64,000 nt of DNA from CADCTQ01 sp963844325 (GTDB lineage Bacteria; Bacteroidota; Bacteroidia; Cytophagales; 172606-1). Shown here one piece after another: positions 59,337 to 64,000 of this stretch (positions are counted from its first letter, which is position 1; the number at the start of each line of letters is the position of its first letter). The notes under the pieces are model-generated. The model was not told where the DNA came from. It did no database searches and saw only the letters and a program-made list of their open reading frames with translations. The stretch lies in NCBI GenBank assembly GCA_963844325.1, contig CAWJNV010000002.1, forward strand, positions 3,782,001 through 3,846,000, given 5' to 3'. The translations under genes were made by a program, and so were the position numbers.

Positions 59337-59807
59337 ATGAAACGCGCAAAAACCGCCGTTGCCAAGACCGCCGTCGCCGAAATCGAACTCGTCTACCGCC
59401 ACCGGGTGCCCGCCGCCCAGCGCCCCAAAGTCACCCGCTCCTCTGACGCCTGCGACATCCTGCGTGCCCAGTGGGACGAGGGCAAGCTTTGCCTGCTGGA
59501 ACAGTTCTTCATCCTCATGCTCGACCGCTCCAACCGGGTAATGGCCTGCTCGCTGATCTCCACCGGGGGGATGGCCGGCACGGTAGCCGATCCCAAGCTG
59601 ATCTTCGCTACTGCCCTCAAGTGCCGGGCCGCAGGCCTCATCCTGGCGCACAACCATCCGTCGGGCAACCTCACCCCCAGCCAGGCTGACCGGGACCTTA
59701 CCCGCAAACTCAAGCAAGCCGGCGAGTTACTCGAACTGCCCGTACTCGACCACCTGATCCTCACGGACGAGGACTACTTCTCCTTCGCTGACGAGGGTAT
59801 CCTCTAA
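59337..59807 (+). CDS. RadC-like JAB/MPN domain protein
   Basis: 156 residues from the ATG at 59337 (MKRAKTAVAKTAVAEIELVY). LLEQFFILMLDRSNRVMACS precedes the JAMM metal site: HNHPSGNLTPSQAD with the Ser and Asp. The usual N-terminal HhH part of chromosomal RadC is missing, as in mobile-element RadC proteins, which may be metalloproteases or anti-restriction factors. A strong terminator follows. Confidence 0.9.
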   Translation: MKRAKTAVAKTAVAEIELVYRHRVPAAQRPKVTRSSDACDILRAQWDEGKLCLLEQFFILMLDRSNRVMACSLISTGGMAGTVADPKLIFATALKCRAAGLILAHNHPSGNLTPSQADRDLTRKLKQAGELLELPVLDHLILTDEDYFSFADEGIL

Positions 59808-59821
59808 AAGCCAGTACTGGC

Positions 59822-59858
59822 AAGGCTTCATGCATACAACGCATGAAGCCTTTTTTTT
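59822..59858 (+). terminator. rho-independent terminator after radC-like gene
   Basis: AAGGCTTCATGC (59822-59833) pairs perfectly with GCATGAAGCCTT (59841-59852) over a 7-base loop and runs into eight Ts. Confidence 0.9.
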
Positions 59859-59961
59859 GCGCTTACATAAGCAGCCCAATGGGAGAAGTACACAAAGCAT
59901 GAATCGTTGCCGCATGCTAAAGCGCTTTCGGTTGGTCCTCGTAGTGGGTCGCTCATGTCTC

Positions 59962-59990
59962 ATCAACAGCCCCGCTCACGCGGGGAATAC
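59962..59990 (-). CRISPR. single type I-E-like CRISPR repeat
   Basis: On the minus strand the 29 bases begin GTATTCCCCGCGTGAGCGGG and end GCTGTTGAT, the length, palindrome (CCCCGC..GCGGGG) and form of type I-E repeats. I find no second copy, so no array remains. It has the same orientation as the dead cas2e gene 1 kb upstream on that strand, which is the normal arrangement. Confidence 0.55.
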
Positions 59991-59993
59991 TGA

Positions 59994-60284
59994 TCAAGGC
60001 CAGGATTCGACGCCCCGTGCTTTTCTCAATGCTTCCCGTAGGGTGTGTAACTGGATGATGATTTCATAGATATCCCCGGCAATCACGCCACCCTTTTGGC
60101 CCTCCCTTAACAGTTCTGCTACCGTAACGGTGGCTTGATTGCAAAAGCCTTCCAGGTAGTCCGGCGCGTGATCTACCACCCATTCAAGGATGGGCAGCAG
60201 GTTGAGGTGGGAGTTTTTTTCGAGTAACTCCAGCACTTTGGAAAAGTCCTTGGGTTGTTCTAAGTAGTACATGGGGTAGAGCAT
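59994..60284 (-). CDS. small helical protein of unknown function
   Basis: 96 residues (MLYPMYYLEQPKDFSKVLEL, LPILEWVVDHAPDYLEGFCN, QATVTVAELLREGQKGG). Predicted all-helical, no known motif. It ends directly beside the lone CRISPR repeat, and a second small gene precedes it on the same strand. Confidence 0.6.
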   Translation of the reverse strand: MLYPMYYLEQPKDFSKVLELLEKNSHLNLLPILEWVVDHAPDYLEGFCNQATVTVAELLREGQKGGVIAGDIYEIIIQLHTLREALRKARGVESWP

Positions 60285-60341
60285 TTATAAGGTAAGTCAA
60301 TGGGAAAGTTGGCCCATAAGGGGTGCGGCTGTTGGCGCCCT

Positions 60342-60608
60342 TTATGCGGCTTCATCTAATGCGGGCGGCTGTTTGCTTTCCCTCAGCTCCCTTTCCAACG
60401 TACTGATCCGGATCAGCGCCCGTTCGTACTGCCGGTTGATCCGCTCCACCGTCTGGCCCAGTTCCTGCTGTGAGCAGTTGGCCCGGTGGTACTTCTCGGC
60501 TACGGCCAGGAAGGCCGCAACCCGCTGCTCGGGAGAGAGTTTCAAAAACTGGTCCCGCAGAAAGTCCAGATTGTCGTAAGGGTTGCCTCCGAAATGATGC
60601 GTATTCAT
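60342..60608 (-). CDS. small coiled-coil protein of unknown function
   Basis: 88 residues from the ATG at 60608. NLDFLRDQFLKLSPEQRVAA, FLAVAEKYHRANCSQQELGQ and a C-terminal coil RINRQYERALIRISTLEREL. No family recognised. It is divergent from the XRE regulator across about 160 AT-rich bases, so the regulator may control it. Confidence 0.6.
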   Translation of the reverse strand: MNTHHFGGNPYDNLDFLRDQFLKLSPEQRVAAFLAVAEKYHRANCSQQELGQTVERINRQYERALIRISTLERELRESKQPPALDEAA

Positions 60609-60765
60609 GAGGATGCTGCTTAGAAGATGATAGATGCAGGCACGTTTTGTTTTTATCAGTACACAAATGTATACTCCAGGATACAAATTTGCAACAAATA
60701 GTTCCAAAATATTTCGTTTTGTATCTTGCAGTCGCTATTTGTACTGCTGCTAACGCACCAAAGTC

Positions 60766-60978
60766 ATGATTACTGCATTCGGGGAGTTCTTACAAAAGCG
60801 ATCAGTGAATAAGGCTGAGTTGGGCCGAAAGGCAGGATTAACCCGACTGCGGATCTCTCAACTCTCCACCCGGGAGGGGGCCTTGCTTCGCTTCGATGAG
60901 GCGTACGCCATTGCAAAGGCAATGGGGATGGACCTGAATGAACTTGCCAGGGAGTTAGGATACGAACCGCTCAAATAA
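60766..60978 (+). CDS. XRE-family HTH regulator
   Basis: 70 residues, one Cro/CI HTH: AFGEFLQKRSVNKAELGRKA, GLTRLRISQLSTREGALLRF, DEAYAIAKAMGMDLNELARE. Single-domain DNA-binding protein. Its stop lies exactly at the boundary of the cas2e relic on the opposite strand. Confidence 0.82.
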   Translation: MITAFGEFLQKRSVNKAELGRKAGLTRLRISQLSTREGALLRFDEAYAIAKAMGMDLNELARELGYEPLK

Positions 60979-61190
60979 AGCCTCAAATCCCTGCCTGGAG
61001 TTGGTGCCCTATAGCAGCAGCGCTGAGCTATCTTCCACGCGGCGTAGTACCCGTTCCCAAAGTGCCTCCTGCACCACCTCGTTCACCTTGCCTACGAAAA
61101 TACTGGCTTGTACCTCAATCAGCCAGCGACTCAGGTGGTCCCCAGCAAGGGGGGTACCCGTTCCAAGATCAGGATCGTCCTACTTTTGAT
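60979..61190 (-). pseudogene. cas2e relic (type I-E CRISPR-associated protein 2)
   Basis: Minus-strand frames read TILILERVPPLLG, then after a one-base frameshift DHLSRWLIEVQASIFVGKVN and EVVQEALWERVLRRVEDSSA with LLL, a TAG, and GTNSRQGFEA. This follows Cas2e throughout (Escherichia coli: RLAIWLLEVRAGVYVGDVSA, WATNTETGFE); the TAG sits where the Trp codon TGG would be. Two inactivating changes make it dead. No cas1 or other cas gene remains in the window. Confidence 0.72.
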
Positions 61191-61240
61191 TTTCGATGGC
61201 CGACGAAGGTACCCACTGGGGTACTTTTCGCGTAGCATGG

Positions 61241-61543
61241 TTAACTGCCGAGTTGCCCATTGTTTTTGCGATTAATATACTCCTCCACGTCAGCTCTCCA
61301 GAAGCGCAGCCGGTTCTTGGCCAGGTAGGTGAATTTGAGCTTTCCCTGCTTCATCAGCTTGTATACCGTAGGGCGGGTAACTTTGAGCAAGACGCACGCT
61401 TGCTTGATGGTCATCAAATCGTCGTTTTCCTGCTCAGTGGGGCCGGCCTGGATCGCCTTAATTTCCTCCCTCACCACTTCGGAAAGCAGTTGTCTGAAAT
61501 CAGCCAGGGGCAGGGTAACCGTAATGAGTGCAATGGTTGACAT
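61241..61543 (-). CDS. helix-turn-helix (HTH_17) DNA-binding protein
   Basis: 100 residues. A helical start (ADFRQLLSEVVREEIKAIQA) precedes LMTIKQACVLLKVTRPTVYK, LMKQGKLKFTYLAKNRLRFW and RADVEEYINRK, the standard excisionase/MerR-like domain used in Bacteroidota mobile elements. It may be an excisionase for this element or for a neighbouring one. Confidence 0.85.
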   Translation of the reverse strand: MSTIALITVTLPLADFRQLLSEVVREEIKAIQAGPTEQENDDLMTIKQACVLLKVTRPTVYKLMKQGKLKFTYLAKNRLRFWRADVEEYINRKNNGQLGS

Positions 61544-61954
61544 AGGAGTGCAGTAAATGGTTATGGCGCAAACCTAGTCGGTGTTTTACAGGGCCTAAAA
61601 TCAACTTAGCCGGATTGTAAACACGGGCGTTTATTCATTTTTTTTGTATCAGTTTGTATTTGTTTGCACCACTTGCTTTGGTTTAGTATTGTACTTTATA
61701 TAGATTGGGCACTGAAGCTATTCAAAGCATTTCAAATAATATTAATAAGTTAAGTTCTTGTTTTACAATTATTTGTAAAAATTTATGACGAAAAGAGGCA
61801 CTTTTATTACATGGCCCTAAACCCATACCGTGCAAAATTGTAAAGCCTGAGACATCACTTTGCCACTCCCCTCATCTCCTCAATATTCCTTAATTTGCCT
61901 GTTTTGCTCAAAAGTAGTTGACTATCCTAACCGCTTTAGGTAAAACAAACCGCT
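61544..61954. other. AT-rich spacer between mobile region and Crp/Fnr gene
   Basis: 411 bases without coding signs. It contains the palindrome at 61761-61780 and otherwise presumably promoters for the HTH gene (left) and the Crp/Fnr gene (right). It is a reasonable place for an element boundary, but I found no direct repeat. Confidence 0.4.
61761..61780. promoter_or_regulatory. perfect palindrome TTTTACAA-N4-TTGTAAAA
   Basis: Eight-base arms with a 4-base centre. The half-sites equal those of the repeat at 47377-47406 in the repressor/Cro-like control region, so the same protein might bind both. AT-rich context makes chance possible. Confidence 0.35.
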
Positions 61955-62524
61955 ATGCAACCCTCTTTATTTGACCTGATTCATGCCATTCATCCTTTGT
62001 CGCCGGCACTCCTGGAAGTATTGCCTACCTATCTATGCAGGCGGCAGCTCCCCCGAAAAACGCAACTTTTAACGGAGGGCCAAATTTGTGACCAGTTGTA
62101 TTTTGTTGAGGAAGGCCTGGCAAGGGCCTATTATTATCACAATGATGAGGATGTGACGGCTTGGTTCATGCCCGAGAACAACCTAATCCTGTCCGTGCGG
62201 AGTTTTTTCCGGCAGGAGCCCAGTTACGAGTACATTGAACTCCTGGAAGACTCTACCATCGTCTCCATTGCGCACCGTGACCTCCAGCACCTCTACCAGC
62301 AATACCCGGAATTCAATTACGTGGGCCGGGTGCTCACGGAGCGGTACTACGTGCTGAGTGAAGAAAGGGCGCTGTTCCTGCGCCGCACGAATGGCAAGGA
62401 ACGCCTCAAGGGGCTGCTGGAGACCTTTCCGCAAATATTCAACCGGGTTCCTCTCAAGCACATTGCCACGTACCTGGGCATGAAACCCGAAACGCTGAGC
62501 CGCCTGAGAAGAAAGTTTAAATAG
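61955..62524 (+). CDS. Crp/Fnr-family transcriptional regulator
   Basis: 189 residues. cNMP-fold: YLCRRQLPRKTQLLTEGQIC, DQLYFVEEGLARAYYYHNDE, DVTAWFMPENNLILS; HTH: FNRVPLKHIATYLGMKPETL with SRLRRKFK. It belongs to the usual Bacteroidota Crp group that regulates one or few nearby genes, often without bound cAMP. A lipoprotein gene follows on the same strand and is its likeliest partner. Confidence 0.92.
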   Translation: MQPSLFDLIHAIHPLSPALLEVLPTYLCRRQLPRKTQLLTEGQICDQLYFVEEGLARAYYYHNDEDVTAWFMPENNLILSVRSFFRQEPSYEYIELLEDSTIVSIAHRDLQHLYQQYPEFNYVGRVLTERYYVLSEERALFLRRTNGKERLKGLLETFPQIFNRVPLKHIATYLGMKPETLSRLRRKFK

Positions 62525-62647
62525 AAATTGGTTCGATTTGATGGTGTTTGGCCTACTTTATTGACAATTATCAAGCAATTTTTCGCCTTTGGGAGAATAG
62601 TTTTGGGCCATTGTAAACCATTTAACCATTTTATTACAACCAGTCCT

Positions 62648-63988
62648 ATGCTTTTCTGTACCCGATTACGCTCTTTTTTCATGAGCAGTTTGTTCTTATT
62701 TGTCCTGGCTTGCAGTGACAAACAGGAAGTTGTGCCCACCTCCAACACCGTTACGGTAGGAGATGCCCGCCAGTATTTCCAAGACTACCTGCCTTCGGCT
62801 GCCGGCCGGACCAGTAAGCCGCTTCCCGAACGAACGCCCCAGTGGGAGCAGGCCCGCGTCATTTCCCTTACCAATGGTATTCCGGCGGTAGCAGTGCCCC
62901 TTCAGTACAAGACCAAGGGAGTGGGGAAAGGGGGCTTAACGCAATTGCTCTTCTTCCGGGAGAAGGGCCAGCCCAAAATGCAGGTCATGAAAATCGTGGC
63001 CGATTCCCTCTACTACTACCGCAATAAGGAACGAGTAACCCTGGATAATTTGTCGGGGGTACTCACGATGCACGACTGGCAGGAAAACTTCCTCTACGGG
63101 GTGCAATACAAGAATGGGAAAGTTTCCGGAACGCTTTCCCTGCCCAGTGCCGCGGGACGGATGGGGCCCACGTGTGAGCTGGTAACTATTACTCATTACG
63201 TGAAGGTTTGCGTTGGGGCCGACTGCAGCACTTCGGTTGATTACGTGGAGCAGTACATTGATTGCAGCGGCGGTGGGGGCGGCGGAGGCCTTCCCCTGCC
63301 CGAAGGCCCCCTCGGCGGAGGCGGTGGAGGAGGGACATCTCCTTCCCAGCCAAGTCAGCCCCTTACGTTTGCCAACCTTCGGCCCCGGGGAATTGTGATG
63401 CCAGGGATTGAACGGGACCCCATTGACCTGGCCAGGTACCTTGCCTGCTTTGGCTTAATTACTGATGATGCCAAGTATGAAATTACCGTCTACGTGGACG
63501 AGCCGGCTACGGGATTGGGTTTGAATAAGTTTGGCCTGGACGTGGGGCACACGTTTGTCGGTATGAAGAAGCAGTACCCCGGGGCAGATACGTACGTGCA
63601 GCAAGTATTTGGTTTTTACCCCAATGCTCCCACTTCCGATATCTTAGCGGGAACGGTTCCCAGTGAATTTTCAAGCAACGGAAATTCTGATTACACCATC
63701 AGTGTTACCTATACGGTAAGCGCCTCTCAGTTTCAAAACGCCATGAACGCGGCCGGGGGAATGATTGGCCAGGGTTATAACCTGGCAACTCAGAATTGCA
63801 CCGATGTCGTTTTTGCCATTACCAACGCGGCCGGCTTATCCGTGCCCCAATCCGGTACGATGCTTCCCTGGGGAGGCGGGTACGGGCATTCACCCGGGCA
63901 GTTGGGCTATGACCTGCGCAATGGACCGCAAGCGGGCGTCGTTAACGATAAAGGAGGGCTTGCACCGCTGAGTTTAGGTCCTTGTTAA
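62648..63988 (+). CDS. secreted lipoprotein with Gly-rich linker and a His/Cys C-terminal domain
   Basis: 446 residues from the ATG at 62648; the signal is FFMSSLFLFVLAC (lipobox LAC). Residues to about 200 form an unknown Bacteroidota domain (VVPTSNTVTVGDARQYFQDY). A linker with GGGGGGG runs follows. The C-terminal about 190 residues have LDVGHTFVGMKKQ and QNCTDVVFAITNAAGL, a His and Cys pair like those of papain-fold or DUF4105-type peptidase domains. A catalytic role is a guess. The frame from 62528 is longer but unneeded. Confidence 0.75.
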   Translation: MLFCTRLRSFFMSSLFLFVLACSDKQEVVPTSNTVTVGDARQYFQDYLPSAAGRTSKPLPERTPQWEQARVISLTNGIPAVAVPLQYKTKGVGKGGLTQLLFFREKGQPKMQVMKIVADSLYYYRNKERVTLDNLSGVLTMHDWQENFLYGVQYKNGKVSGTLSLPSAAGRMGPTCELVTITHYVKVCVGADCSTSVDYVEQYIDCSGGGGGGGLPLPEGPLGGGGGGGTSPSQPSQPLTFANLRPRGIVMPGIERDPIDLARYLACFGLITDDAKYEITVYVDEPATGLGLNKFGLDVGHTFVGMKKQYPGADTYVQQVFGFYPNAPTSDILAGTVPSEFSSNGNSDYTISVTYTVSASQFQNAMNAAGGMIGQGYNLATQNCTDVVFAITNAAGLSVPQSGTMLPWGGGYGHSPGQLGYDLRNGPQAGVVNDKGGLAPLSLGPC

Positions 63989-64000
63989 CGAGTAACGCAT

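Noticed and set aside
59962..59990. A CRISPR array
   Set aside because: Only one repeat-like unit is present and no second copy at spacer distance; I report it as a lone repeat, not an array.
1..64000. tRNA or rRNA genes, including one as integrase target
   Set aside because: Looking for cloverleaf-type sequence and conserved GTTCGA arms gave nothing convincing.

Overview
The window comes from a Bacteroidota chromosome, most likely order Cytophagales (Spirosoma/Larkinella-like). I infer this from protein families and gene style: periplasmic TPR-type histidine kinases, a DUF1593 protein, many Crp/Fnr-type regulators, few Shine-Dalgarno sequences and about 50% G+C. All names rest on reading the translations by eye; no database search was run.

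Region A (1 to about 21 kb) is a mosaic of short redox and detoxification genes: an antiporter/glutaredoxin/cNMP-linked reductase operon, an old yellow enzyme, SDR and MDR oxidoreductases, alpha/beta hydrolases, pirin, an LLM flavin oxidoreductase, a DJ-1-like protein, an ABM monooxygenase and five SnoaL/NTF2-fold proteins. Between them lie many gene relics. At least five spacers hold decayed pieces of Crp/Fnr regulators, one Crp start is fused to a frameshifted SnoaL gene, and there are fragments of an antiporter, a ferredoxin-like protein, an isochorismatase and SDRs. A perfect 49-bp inverted repeat carrying CRP-like boxes lies between two divergent genes.

Region B (21.6 to 36.6 kb) is a signalling block. 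A REC-AAA+ sigma-54 activator overlaps the first of three tandem near-identical TPR histidine kinases, which are followed by a fourth, truncated copy. Then come a GAF kinase, a small hydrolase and a five-PAS kinase.

Region C (36.7 to 45.1 kb) is damaged by mobile DNA: two IS1-family elements with frameshifted transposases, a TPR gene cut by one of them, an intact RES/Xre toxin-antitoxin pair, and relics of a restriction locus (HsdS end, ATPase fragment) and of a MobV relaxase with an oriT-like hairpin.

Region D (45.3 to about 61.5 kb) looks like an integrative element carrying defence cargo. It has a tyrosine integrase, a phage-type S24 repressor facing a small Cro-like gene across palindromic operators, and replication-type genes. 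Its cargo is a tightly coupled four-gene operon: a nuclease-methyltransferase fusion (BcgI-like, without the type I translocase), a specificity subunit, a PtuA-like ATPase and a PtuB-like HNH nuclease. A convergent pair (membrane protein plus zinc-protease lipoprotein), an Rpn-type nuclease, a RadC-like protein and small regulators follow. A dead cas2e gene and one type I-E-like CRISPR repeat remain from a lost CRISPR-Cas locus.

Region E (61.9 kb to the end) has a Crp/Fnr regulator and a secreted lipoprotein with a glycine-rich linker. I saw no tRNA or rRNA genes.
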